A program made the position numbers and the translations under genes. From an uncultured Poribacteria bacterium (lineage in GTDB: Bacteria > Poribacteria > WGA-4E > WGA-3G): 64,000 nucleotides of DNA. The notes beneath the pieces are model-generated. The model worked only from the letters and a program-made list of their open reading frames with translations. It was not told the origin of the DNA and made no database searches. Shown one piece after another: positions 8,267 to 16,668 of this stretch (the first letter of the stretch is position 1; each line of letters opens with the position of its first letter). Location of the stretch: positions 744,001 to 808,000 of the forward strand of contig OX639992.1 of assembly GCA_951828515.1 (NCBI GenBank). The letters run 5' to 3'.

Positions 8267-9748
8267 ATGAATAACAAAACGCTCGATCATTTGCTTATCG
8301 CGATCACAGTGCTATTAGATTTCTGTTTCGTCGCCACCGCAATCGTCGTAGCATACTGGGTCCGATTTGAATCGGGTTGGACCCCTAAAGTCCTTGCCTT
8401 GCATAAAGGAGGCACCCCGCCTCTTGACGACTATTTTCGACTCATCCCACTGATGGCAATAATCTGGCTCATGACGTTGAAAGCGTTAAAACTTTATCGT
8501 CCGGAAAGCAACGCGACGTTCTCAGCGTTCTGGACACTCTGCAAAGCCGCTGGTATCTCGCTCATCGCCACGTTAGCCGCACTCTTTTTCATCTATCATC
8601 ACGATGCCTACTCACGCTGGGTTATGCTCTTGGCTACCGGTTTCAGTCTTCTATGGTTGTTCTTGGGCCGATTGGTGCTTCACCGCTTTCGTCAATCAAT
8701 TCACGCCCAAGGGGTCGGCGTAAATCGACTGGCAATTGTTGGGAACTCCGATACCCGCGTCGAAAAGCTTATCAACGTCCTGAATGCTAAATCGGATAGC
8801 GGTTACGAAGTGGTAGGGATAATCGATGAGATAGCAGTCCGCAAAGAAGCCGTCAGCCATCAGCCGTCAGCCGTCAGTCACAAGAGGGTTTTGTTAAACG
8901 TAAACCTCTTAGCCGAAAGCCAATTACAGTCCCTTGGGAAAAGCCAAGACCTCCTTGAACTGGTGCGAAAACACCGGCTTGATACGCTTTTCATCGTATC
9001 ACCGACGGTGCCGAATGACACGATTTTGCAGATTCTCCACGCTTGCGAAGGGGTGCCAGTCCAAATCAATGTCCTTCCCGAACTCTCCGAATTTATCAGG
9101 AACGGTAGGGATACCATTACCTTTTATGATGATATACCGGTGCTACAATTAAGGGAGACACCGATGCAGGGTGGACGTGGCATCGTCAAGCGTCTTATAG
9201 ACCTTGTCCTTAGCGCATTCGCGTTGATAGTGCTAAGTCCGCTCCTGTTAACGATAGCGATCGTTATACGCTTGACTTCACCCGGCAGCGCGATTTTCCA
9301 TCAGGAACGCGTCGGTAGAGGTGGAAAGCCGTTCCGTATCTACAAATTCCGTTCCATGCGCGTTGATGCTGAAGAAAAAGTTGGACATGTATGGGCAAAA
9401 AGCGATGACCCCCGGCAAACCGCACTTGGAAAATTCCTGAGACGCTGGAGTTTAGACGAGCTGCCGCAATTCTTCAACGTGCTCAAGGGCGATATGAGCC
9501 TCGTCGGTCCCCGTCCAGAGATGTCTGGATTAATTGATACGTTTAGTGAATCGATTCCGCACTATCTCGCTCGGCAGCGCGTAAAATCTGGTATGACTGG
9601 GTGGGCACAAGTCAACGGCTTTCGGGGCAATACCTCCCTTGAAGAGCGGGTCTCTTATGACCGATATTACATCGAAAATTGGTCTCTCGCCTTGGACATC
9701 AAGATCATTTTGAAAACGTTATGGGCAATTAAGAAAGGCTCACGCTGA
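8267..9748 (+). CDS. Polyprenyl-phosphate sugar-1-phosphate transferase (WcaJ-like)
   Basis: 493-residue membrane enzyme that loads the first sugar phosphate onto undecaprenyl phosphate in exopolysaccharide synthesis. Seen: 4-5 N-terminal membrane helices (to ~residue 150), a central CoA-binding/Rossmann-like part, and a C-terminal bacterial sugar transferase domain with KRLIDLVLSAFALIVLSP, FRSMRVDAE, KFLRRWSLDELPQFFNVLKGDMSLVGPRP. ATG 8267 is preferred over 8225 because membrane helix 1 follows directly. Residues ~195-225 contain an insertion coded by a dispersed repeat (QPSAVSHK). Confidence 0.9.
   Translation: MNNKTLDHLLIAITVLLDFCFVATAIVVAYWVRFESGWTPKVLALHKGGTPPLDDYFRLIPLMAIIWLMTLKALKLYRPESNATFSAFWTLCKAAGISLIATLAALFFIYHHDAYSRWVMLLATGFSLLWLFLGRLVLHRFRQSIHAQGVGVNRLAIVGNSDTRVEKLINVLNAKSDSGYEVVGIIDEIAVRKEAVSHQPSAVSHKRVLLNVNLLAESQLQSLGKSQDLLELVRKHRLDTLFIVSPTVPNDTILQILHACEGVPVQINVLPELSEFIRNGRDTITFYDDIPVLQLRETPMQGGRGIVKRLIDLVLSAFALIVLSPLLLTIAIVIRLTSPGSAIFHQERVGRGGKPFRIYKFRSMRVDAEEKVGHVWAKSDDPRQTALGKFLRRWSLDELPQFFNVLKGDMSLVGPRPEMSGLIDTFSESIPHYLARQRVKSGMTGWAQVNGFRGNTSLEERVSYDRYYIENWSLALDIKIILKTLWAIKKGSR
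8845..8945 (+). repeat. In-frame dispersed repeat inside the sugar transferase gene
   Basis: GCCGTCAGCCATCAGCC units followed by AAACGTAAACCTCTTAGC and GAAAGCCAA match the intergenic repeat at 13.62-13.72 kb in order and content. Here it is translated (EAVSHQPSAVSHK ... LAESQLQSLG) with no stop and lies in the variable middle part of the protein. Confidence 0.65.
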
Positions 9749-10026
9749 GATAGCAGTCAGCGATCAGCCGTCAGCAGTCGGTTAAGAGGCGATTGGGGGT
9801 CTGTAGAGGTTGCGTCTAAGAACCGGTGCGGTTGGGAATGCAGATCGCACGAATCAGAATCAACGGTATGAAGTGCTTATGCACTTCCCCGGGTATGAAG
9901 GTTCTCCGTGTGGCATTCACCGGGGCGAGTATGCCGCAAAACCGTACCTACCGAGTCTGGGGATTGAATCTCTCTTTTCTCTACAATTGATGCTTATGGG
10001 AACTATTTCAGTGAATCCTGCTATTC
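9749..10026. other. Intergenic repeat debris, no gene
   Basis: Contains CAGTCAGCGATCAGCC repeat units just after the stop at 9748, then GGTGCGGTTGGGAATGC and GTGTGGCATTCACCGGGG, which have relatives at about 27.18, 20.51 and 24.18 kb. Open frames here are not protein-like. Confidence 0.5.
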
Positions 10027-11055
10027 CTAAAAATACCGTTGCACAAAGGGCCATGCTCCGGCTTTGTAATAGCGGTGTCCACCTTCTCCGATAAAAAGCT
10101 CACATCTATCCGCAACGCCGGCAACCGTGTAGATAGTCTTCAACCGTTCATAAGCGAACTCGACATGATCTATTGGGAAAATCCCGTCCCCTCGTCCCGC
10201 AATCGCGCAAAACGGACGCGGTGCGATTAAGCCTGCGACATCGTACATCTCACCTAAGCGCATCACTCCTGGCACATAATTACATTCGCAATGCCGGATC
10301 ATGCCGATGCTCCCTTCAAATGTGCAGAAATAGCAACTCGGCACTGCTACAGTGATGCGTGTCTCGCAGGCTGCGGCGAACAGTGAGACGGTTCCACCGC
10401 CAGAGTTTCCAGTAATAGCGATGCGTTCAGCATCTATCGGTAAGTCCTTTATCGCCCAATCAATGAGCCTCGACATGTCCCACACCCGTTCACCGATCGG
10501 GGTACGTCCAAGGAGTATACTATGAACTAACTGGTGTCGGCAGGAGTGCGTATTATTCGCTTCCTTATCCGCGTCTGTGCGTGTTTCACCAAACGCTCGC
10601 GTCGTCGGTGCAATGGCGATATAGCCTTCCTCAACGGCTGCCTGCCGAGCGATGTCGCGCTCACCTTCAAGCATGTGTTCTTCCTCTGCTTCTGTGTGTG
10701 CGATGCCAGCGTAGAGATGTGGATGGTTATGCCCATGCGGTGCGAGGATCAGTGGCACCTTGCCTTCAATGGTTTTCGGACGGAGTAGGTAAAACGGCAG
10801 TGGCACCGTCGGCTCTACCCATAGATACCAACTCTCTCGGAAATGGTTATCCATATCCAAGACTTCGAGTTGTTCCGCTTTCGGGACGTACCCTTCCAGA
10901 TCGGATTCCATGTTGTCTAATCCGAGGATCTCACGCAACTTCGGACGAAAATTCGCTTGCCATGCTAACAACTCTTCCCGTGTGGTCGCCTGAAATTCAA
11001 ACTCTCTCGGAACGGTATCGTATAAGTTTTTAAAATGTGTTTCAGCGTGGTACAT
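10027..11055 (-). CDS. Alpha/beta hydrolase (acetyl-xylan-esterase / Abhydrolase_7 type)
   Basis: 342-residue serine hydrolase. Seen: oxyanion-region motif LAPHGHNH, nucleophile elbow GNSGGG, acid in GRGDGIFP, and catalytic His in GEGGHRYY near the C-terminus. No signal peptide, so probably cytoplasmic; family members deacetylate or open esters of sugars or lactones. Good ribosome-binding site (AAGGAGATAACC) before the ATG. Substrate unknown. Confidence 0.82.
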   Translation of the reverse strand: MYHAETHFKNLYDTVPREFEFQATTREELLAWQANFRPKLREILGLDNMESDLEGYVPKAEQLEVLDMDNHFRESWYLWVEPTVPLPFYLLRPKTIEGKVPLILAPHGHNHPHLYAGIAHTEAEEEHMLEGERDIARQAAVEEGYIAIAPTTRAFGETRTDADKEANNTHSCRHQLVHSILLGRTPIGERVWDMSRLIDWAIKDLPIDAERIAITGNSGGGTVSLFAAACETRITVAVPSCYFCTFEGSIGMIRHCECNYVPGVMRLGEMYDVAGLIAPRPFCAIAGRGDGIFPIDHVEFAYERLKTIYTVAGVADRCELFIGEGGHRYYKAGAWPFVQRYF

Positions 11056-11175
11056 TACGGTTATCTCCTTCTTAGAATACAGACATTGTGTTGCGACTTT
11101 AAAATCCGTTGGGGAATTTGTGGCATTACCGCTTGCTATGCTATCAGAAAAACCTATTAAGGCATCTGTGAATAT

Positions 11176-12480
11176 CTACCTCAGTTTCTTCCATAGGAAA
11201 ATAGTGCCGTCCATACTCCCCGTAGCAAGTGTAGTGCCATCGGGTGAAAATGCTACAGATTTGACAAACGACCTATGTCCTGTGAGGGCAGTCATGTGTT
11301 CTCCAGTGCGTGTGTCCCACAATCGCATTGTGTCGTCATCACCGCCACTTGCGATAATGGTGCCATCCGGCGAATAAACAACGGAATTGACTCCGGCAGT
11401 ATGCCCTTTGAGTGTGGTGATCTGCTTTTTTGTGCGTGCGTTCCACAATCGCACAGTGTTATCATCACTCCCACTTGCGATAATGGTGCCATCTGGTGAA
11501 AACGCGACAGACATGATACCGTCCGTATGCCCTCTGAGTGTGCCTATATGTACTCTGGCACGGACATCCCACAATCTCACGGTCTTATCTTCACTCCCGC
11601 TCGCGAGTTTGGTACCATCCGGCGAGTATGTTACAGATTTGACATTTTCTGTGTGTCCTCTGAGTATGGCTATAAGTTTTCCAGTGCGTGCGTTCCACAA
11701 TCGCACCTCTCCGTCAAGACCGCTACTTGCGAGTGTGGTGCCGTCCGGCGAATATGTTACAGATTCGACATATCCTGAGTGTGATTTTACCTGACTGTCG
11801 TTTGGGTCTCTTCCCCACGAAGGCACGAGAAAGTCTAAGGATATTACTGAGGGGTCTTCGAGTGTGATTATATGTTTTCCAGTGCGTGCGTTCCACAATC
11901 GCGCTGTGTTGTCAATACTCCCACTTGCGAGTGTGTTACCATCGGGTGAAAACGCGACAGTATTGATAGTCGCGGTATGTCCTGTGAATGTAGCTATCTG
12001 TTTTTCTGTGTGTGTGTCCCACAATTGCACTGTTCCCTTAGTATTCCCACTTGCGAGTGTAGTGCCATCCGGCGAATATGCTATAGAAATGACACCCCCT
12101 TTATGTTCTGCGAGTGTGATCTTGTGTTGCCCTGTGACCGCGTTCCATAGCCGCACCGTTCCGTCAGCACTTCCACTCGCGAGTGTGGTGCCATCCGGGG
12201 AATACGCTACGGAAGTAGGACTCCACATATCTGCTGTTAGCAAATCCAACTCTTTTTCGTTACCGGCACGCACGTCATAAATCCAAACCCCAATAGAACT
12301 CGCAACCGCGAGCCGAATACCATCTGGCGAGAAAGCCATCTTTCTAATGTAACCTTTACCGAGGCGCGTAGTGACACCGTCCGGTAGACCCCATTTGGTA
12401 TAATCCTGTGCAGACGTGTTCGGCTGCAAGAGTGGAAAAACTAAGAATACGGTGATAAGGAACAGGCGCGTTATTCTCAT
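11176..12480 (-). CDS. Exported WD40-repeat protein
   Basis: 434 residues. An N-terminal signal peptide (hydrophobic LFLITVFLVFPLL, likely cleavage after TSA) is followed by nine WD40 units, each with SPDG and a closing RLWN/RLWD-type dipeptide; the last ends FLWKKLR at the C-terminus. No other domain is visible. Likely a periplasmic or surface beta-propeller used for protein binding. The strong similarity between units makes the locus prone to blade number change. Confidence 0.9.
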   Translation of the reverse strand: MRITRLFLITVFLVFPLLQPNTSAQDYTKWGLPDGVTTRLGKGYIRKMAFSPDGIRLAVASSIGVWIYDVRAGNEKELDLLTADMWSPTSVAYSPDGTTLASGSADGTVRLWNAVTGQHKITLAEHKGGVISIAYSPDGTTLASGNTKGTVQLWDTHTEKQIATFTGHTATINTVAFSPDGNTLASGSIDNTARLWNARTGKHIITLEDPSVISLDFLVPSWGRDPNDSQVKSHSGYVESVTYSPDGTTLASSGLDGEVRLWNARTGKLIAILRGHTENVKSVTYSPDGTKLASGSEDKTVRLWDVRARVHIGTLRGHTDGIMSVAFSPDGTIIASGSDDNTVRLWNARTKKQITTLKGHTAGVNSVVYSPDGTIIASGGDDDTMRLWDTRTGEHMTALTGHRSFVKSVAFSPDGTTLATGSMDGTIFLWKKLR

Positions 12481-12615
12481 GGCCTCTATTTCCTTTCAGG
12501 TAGTAGGTTTATTAGGGCAGATACAATGGCATCTTTTTCATGCTTGCGTATTAAGTATACCGCGAAATACTTCTGGTGTCAATTTGTTGCCAGCACAGCG
12601 TTGAGTCCGATATCC

Positions 12616-12643
12616 TTGACAAAATTCACTTTAGTGCTATAAT
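12616..12643 (+). promoter_or_regulatory. Sigma-70-type promoter for the epimerase gene
   Basis: TTGACA at 12616-12621 and TATAAT at 12638-12643 with a 16-bp spacer: perfect consensus hexamers, 85 bp before the epimerase start. No other plus-strand gene lies between. Confidence 0.75.
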
Positions 12644-12727
12644 GCCATAACAATGATAGACAACATACTGACACCTATCAACTGAATTCGACGTAACTGC
12701 TGCGGATTCGATATGAAAGGTTTTCCC

Positions 12728-13609
12728 ATGAAAGTATTGATAACTGGCGCGAGCGGTAGGCTCGGCGAATTTGTAATCCGAGAATTGGCAGATCAACACT
12801 CACTCGTCCTAATGTCGCGTAGAACACCACCTGCTGAATTCTCGCACCTCCCTTTTATTCAAGGCGACCTAAACAACTTCGAGGACTGCCAGCGTGCTGT
12901 TGAAGGTGTCGACGCAATCCAACACCTCGGTGCACAACCGGGACCCGTTGATCACCCAGATCTACGGGCAGGGGCAGAGGAGAAAGGTATCCCCTTTGAC
13001 GCAACCTTCAAAACGAATATGCTTGGTACCTACTACCTCATGCAAGCGGCGATTGAAGCGGATGTCCACACGGTTGTGATGTCCGGCAGTAATTGCGCAT
13101 TAGGACACGGCTTCCGAATTAGCAAAACGCATATCCCAGTAGATTACCTGCCATTAGACGAAGAACATCCGTGTTACCCAGAAGACTCCTATAGTTTCTC
13201 TAAACGGTGCGGCGAAGACCTCTTGGCGAGTTATACCCGCGCTTATGGTATCCGAACCTATGTTACACGTCCTGCCGGTATCAGTCCAGAAGAACGGAGA
13301 ACGCAGATGGCAGAGAATGCTAAACCGACAACCGCGTGGACACCGTGGCTCTGGTGTTGGGTCGGGAGTGAAGATGTTGCAAGTGCGCACCGCCTGATCA
13401 TGGAGAAAGCGGATACGCTACCCTCACACGATGTCTATTTTTTGAACGCCGATGACACTTCAGCCTTGGAGCCTTCTCAAGAGTTAGTTGAGCGTTTTAA
13501 GCCTGAATTTCTTCCGAAGATCAGAACGCTTGAGGGACATCAATCGTTTATCACTTGCGATAAACTGAAAAACGCTGTTGGGTGGCAACACGAAACATCG
13601 TGGCGATAG
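12728..13609 (+). CDS. NAD-dependent epimerase/dehydratase (extended SDR)
   Basis: 293-residue extended short-chain dehydrogenase. Seen: nucleotide-binding GASGRLGE at the N-terminus, MSGSNCALG for the catalytic Ser region, and catalytic YSFSK (YxxxK). Likely acts on a sugar or sugar acid; the family includes uronate dehydrogenases and UDP-sugar epimerases. ATG 12728 has AAAGG 6 bases upstream and is preferred over the ATG at 12713. Confidence 0.88.
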   Translation: MKVLITGASGRLGEFVIRELADQHSLVLMSRRTPPAEFSHLPFIQGDLNNFEDCQRAVEGVDAIQHLGAQPGPVDHPDLRAGAEEKGIPFDATFKTNMLGTYYLMQAAIEADVHTVVMSGSNCALGHGFRISKTHIPVDYLPLDEEHPCYPEDSYSFSKRCGEDLLASYTRAYGIRTYVTRPAGISPEERRTQMAENAKPTTAWTPWLWCWVGSEDVASAHRLIMEKADTLPSHDVYFLNADDTSALEPSQELVERFKPEFLPKIRTLEGHQSFITCDKLKNAVGWQHETSWR

Positions 13610-13611
13610 TA

Positions 13612-13735
13612 GAATAGCCGTCGGCAATCAGCCGTCAGCCGTCAGTTTTAAGAGATTTTCGTTTACGTATACCCCCTTCTTGCTGAAAGCCGACTGTTGA
13701 CAGCCAATACGCGGAAAGCCAAAATTGGAGGAAAT
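13612..13735 (+). repeat. Full-length dispersed CAGCCGTCAG repeat
   Basis: GTCGGCAATCAGCCGTCAGCC units, a TTTTCGTTTACGTATAC middle, GCTGAAAGCCGACTGTTGAC and a GCGGAAAGCC end lead straight into TTGGAGG before the next gene. This copy shows the whole order also seen inside the sugar transferase gene at 8.86 kb. Confidence 0.6.
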
Positions 13736-13738
13736 ATT

Positions 13739-14821
13739 ATGTCAACGAGTAATAGAGTACGCATCGGTGTCGTGGGTGTTGGGAGTATCTCCGTTCGCGG
13801 CATCCTGCCACACCTCACCCAAGACGATGTCCAAGATAGATTACAGGTAACGGCTGTCTGTGACCCCGTTCCCGGTAGAGCACAAGCGGCATCTGAAAAA
13901 TTTAACGTCCCGTATGCATACCAAACTTACGAAGCACTCTTAGCAGACGGACATGTAGACGCGGTCAGTATTGCATCGCCTATCGGCTTGCATTATGAGC
14001 AGGGAAAACTCGCAATTGAACACGGTCTCCATGCCCATTTCAACAAAACGATGACGACTACCGTCGATGAAGCGGACGATCTGATCGAATCGGCGGCGCG
14101 TAAAGGCGTGAGGTTAGTGGCTTCCCCTGGAGAGATGCTCCGTCCGATCCATCAAGAAATCCGTAGCCTTATTGCTGATGGTGCGATTGGAACGTTGACA
14201 TGGGCAGCGGCTGGTTCCGCCTTTGGGAGATACCATGAAAACGAATCCGTTCGGCAAGGTAACGATCCGCTCTCTAATATCAATCCGTCATGGTACTTCC
14301 GCAAACCGGGTGGCGGACCGCTCTATGACATGACCGTTTACGGTTTACACACCTTGACCGGTATCCTCGGACCTGCGAAACGTGTAACGGCGTTCTCCGG
14401 TGTTCGCGTCAAGGCGCGCGAATTCCGAGGCGAGATGCTTCCGTGCGATATGGACGACAATACCTTTATTCTCCTTGACTTCGGCGAGGCGTTCTACGGC
14501 TTTGTCTACGGTGCCGCCGCTGGCTCTGTCGTCAGAGGTCGGTTGGCAATTCATGGCACCAGTGGCACGATTGAAGGCAACTTGCTGAATGGTGAACCTA
14601 TTGACGCGCCAGACGGGGAACTCCCACACGTTGTAGGACCGCATCGTAGCATCCAAGAATCGCACGTCTATGAGGATATTATGCAGTTAGTGGATTGGAT
14701 CCGCGAGGATAAACCGACGATTGTCACAGCAGAGCATGCCCGGCATGTAATAGAAATTTTCGATGCGGGGTACCGATCCGCACAAACGGGACAAGCCCAA
14801 GACCTACGCACTACATTTTGA
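13739..14821 (+). CDS. Gfo/Idh/MocA-family oxidoreductase
   Basis: 360-residue dehydrogenase of the same superfamily as the gene at 6474-7562. Seen: GVVGVGSISVRG Rossmann motif, HFNKTMTTTVDEAD around residue 100 (NKT at the EKP position), and FRKPGGGPLYDMTVYGLHTLTGILG for the catalytic His/Asp region. TTGGAGG lies 8 bases before the ATG; the upstream in-frame extension is repeat DNA. Follows the epimerase, so the two may act in one sugar pathway. Confidence 0.9.
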   Translation: MSTSNRVRIGVVGVGSISVRGILPHLTQDDVQDRLQVTAVCDPVPGRAQAASEKFNVPYAYQTYEALLADGHVDAVSIASPIGLHYEQGKLAIEHGLHAHFNKTMTTTVDEADDLIESAARKGVRLVASPGEMLRPIHQEIRSLIADGAIGTLTWAAAGSAFGRYHENESVRQGNDPLSNINPSWYFRKPGGGPLYDMTVYGLHTLTGILGPAKRVTAFSGVRVKAREFRGEMLPCDMDDNTFILLDFGEAFYGFVYGAAAGSVVRGRLAIHGTSGTIEGNLLNGEPIDAPDGELPHVVGPHRSIQESHVYEDIMQLVDWIREDKPTIVTAEHARHVIEIFDAGYRSAQTGQAQDLRTTF

Positions 14822-14824
14822 TTT

Positions 14825-14941
14825 TATAGTAAAACCCATAATTAAGTTTACACTCTGTAATGCGGCGAGGTTAGGAAACCTCGCTAGCAATGTGGGTTTT
14901 GTGTTTTCAAGAGCGTGCAAGTATTTTCGGGCTTTACTATA
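14825..14941. repeat. TA-ended hairpin MITE, copy 3
   Basis: 117-bp element bounded by TATAGTAAAACCC and GGGCTTTACTATA, with the GCGAGGTTAGGAAACCTCGC core. Left end shares the TIR type of copies at 27139 and 29006. Confidence 0.7.
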
Positions 14942-14984
14942 ATTGCTTGTTTTCTGTCTTCCCTTTGGGCGCGCCTAAGAAGAC

Positions 14985-15013
14985 TTGACATCCACAGAAT
15001 TTTACGGTATTCT
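14985..15013 (+). promoter_or_regulatory. Sigma-70-type promoter for the DUF433/DUF5615 pair
   Basis: TTGACA at 14985-14990, spacer 17 bp, TATTCT at 15008-15013, 37 bp before the antitoxin start. Confidence 0.6.
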
Positions 15014-15049
15014 AAAACATAGAGATTGCATGTAAACGGAGAATTACCC

Positions 15050-15301
15050 ATGAAATTTGATAAAAAGACAACGCAGGCAGTTGAAGGATTGATCACTTGT
15101 GACAACGCGGTCATGAGCGGGATACCCGTCTTTAAGAATACCCGTGTCCCGATAAAAAACCTAATTGACTATTTAGAGGGTGGAGAGACACTCGATGGAT
15201 TTTTGGAGGATTTTCCGTCTGTCAGTCGTGATCAAGCCGTCAAAGCATTAGAAATCGCGAAAGAGATGCTTCTAACACATGCCTATGCGAATTCTCATTG
15301 A
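15050..15301 (+). CDS. DUF433 antitoxin-like protein
   Basis: 83-residue DUF433 protein (ITCDNAVMSGIPVFKNTRVPIKNLIDYLEGG), the usual small antitoxin or DNA-binding partner of DUF5615 PIN-like toxins. ATG 15050 has GGAG upstream; an upstream in-frame ATG at 15026 lacks support. Overlaps the toxin start by 17 bp, so the pair is translationally coupled. Confidence 0.88.
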   Translation: MKFDKKTTQAVEGLITCDNAVMSGIPVFKNTRVPIKNLIDYLEGGETLDGFLEDFPSVSRDQAVKALEIAKEMLLTHAYANSH

Positions 15302-15605
15302 CGAATGTCTACCCAGAAAACTGAAGCGGGAACTCTCTGAACATATCGCTTTTACAGTGCAAGAAAAAGGCTGGGCTGGTATGAAAAACGGCGAATTGCT
15401 TAGCAGAGCAGAAAATGAATTTGATGTTTGGGTGACCGCCGATCAGAACATTGAATCACAACAAAACCTCGAACGTTTTGAAATTGCAGTCGTCGTACTT
15501 ATCTCACCTCGAACCCAATTAGAGTTGCTACTTCCTCTAATGCCTCAGTTACAGAAAGTCCTCAGAAACATCCAACCTCGCCAAATTGTTTACAGTGAGT
15601 GCTGA
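15285..15605 (+). CDS. DUF5615 PIN-like toxin
   Basis: 106-residue DUF5615 protein, a PIN-like (Mut7-C related) nuclease fold. Seen: ILIDECLPRKL with the first acidic residues and VWVTADQNIESQQNL with the second acidic site. Partner of the DUF433 gene it overlaps. An ATG two codons upstream (15279) is also possible. Target RNA unknown. Confidence 0.85.
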   Translation: MRILIDECLPRKLKRELSEHIAFTVQEKGWAGMKNGELLSRAENEFDVWVTADQNIESQQNLERFEIAVVVLISPRTQLELLLPLMPQLQKVLRNIQPRQIVYSEC

Positions 15606-15628
15606 AACTCGCCGAGGAATTACAATCC

Positions 15629-16579
15629 ATGCCAAAAGCTTTATGTATCGGTGAACTCCTTATCGACTTTGTCTCTACAACCCCTGATGTAACACTCGCC
15701 GAAGCCCCAGGATTTGTCAAAGCCCCAGGGGGTGCGCCTGCTAATGTTGCCGTCGGCTTAGCGAAACTCGGCATGGATGCCGGGTTTATCGGTAAAGTGG
15801 GTGCAGATGCGTTCGGCGATTTCCTTCGCGAAACGCTCCAACAGAATAGTGTTAGTACCGACTACCTCATCGCAGGTGAAGGGTCTCGCACGACTTTAGC
15901 CTTCGTCGCCACACGATCTGACGGTATGAAGGACATCACCTTCTATCGACACCCAGGTGCCGACATCCAACTCTCTCCTGACGAAATCGACACTGGCTAT
16001 CTCGAATCAGCGGAACTGTTCCACTACGGCTCCGTCAGTCTGAGTCACTCGCCGAGTCGAGAAGCGACGCTTCACGCAATCCAGTCTGCAAAAGCGGGCG
16101 GTGCAAGACTCTCCTACGATCCGAATTTGCGGCTGATGCTCTGGGATAACGCCAACGATGCCAAGCACTGGATCTGGGAGGTGATGCCTTACGCAGATAT
16201 CATCAAAATTTCGGAAGAGGAGTGGGAATTTATCACGGACGACATCGAATTGGCAAACGGAGTTGACCGCATTCTTGGACTCGGTGCGAAACTGCTCGTT
16301 GTCACGTTAGGTGAACGCGGGTGCTATTACACTAACGGAACGGCTGAAGGTTACGTTGATGGTTTTGAGGTAGATGTTGTGGATACACTCGGTGCTGGTG
16401 ATGCCTTCGTCGCCGCAATGCTTACCCAACTGATGCCGCATGCAGATCTTACATCGCTTGAAAAGGACCAGCTCGACGCTATCATGCGATATGCCAATGC
16501 CGCAGGAGCGTTAGCAACTCAAAAAGTCGGTGTCATTCCTGCACTACCGACTCCTTCCGATATCGAACATTTCCTATAA
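15629..16579 (+). CDS. PfkB-family sugar kinase (fructokinase-like)
   Basis: 316-residue ribokinase-fold kinase. Seen: GELLIDFVS start, substrate motif PGGAPANVAVGLAKLG, and the C-terminal DTLGAGDAFVAAML anion hole with catalytic Asp. The sequence is closest in style to fructokinases. GAGGA lies before ATG 15629; the upstream ORF overlaps the toxin gene. Cytoplasmic sugar phosphorylation fits the neighbouring dehydrogenases. Confidence 0.9.
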   Translation: MPKALCIGELLIDFVSTTPDVTLAEAPGFVKAPGGAPANVAVGLAKLGMDAGFIGKVGADAFGDFLRETLQQNSVSTDYLIAGEGSRTTLAFVATRSDGMKDITFYRHPGADIQLSPDEIDTGYLESAELFHYGSVSLSHSPSREATLHAIQSAKAGGARLSYDPNLRLMLWDNANDAKHWIWEVMPYADIIKISEEEWEFITDDIELANGVDRILGLGAKLLVVTLGERGCYYTNGTAEGYVDGFEVDVVDTLGAGDAFVAAMLTQLMPHADLTSLEKDQLDAIMRYANAAGALATQKVGVIPALPTPSDIEHFL

Positions 16580-16668
16580 GCGACAACCCTCCAAAATCAT
16601 TCGGCTTTTTATATAACATTTATTGAAACAGCAATCCATAACAAGTCCTAAATAAAGGAGATAGTATA

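Noticed and set aside
8845-8885. Possible CRISPR-like array from stacked TCAGCC units
   Set aside because: The units are 8-10 bp, irregular and without spacers; part of a dispersed repeat, not a CRISPR array. No cas genes in the window.
9810-10094. 94-aa plus-strand ORF
   Set aside because: Overlaps the 3' end of the hydrolase on the other strand and repeat debris; no ribosome-binding site and no protein-like pattern.
16580-16668. Riboswitch before the TonB receptor
   Set aside because: The leader is only 89 bp with no conserved riboswitch core or strong structure.
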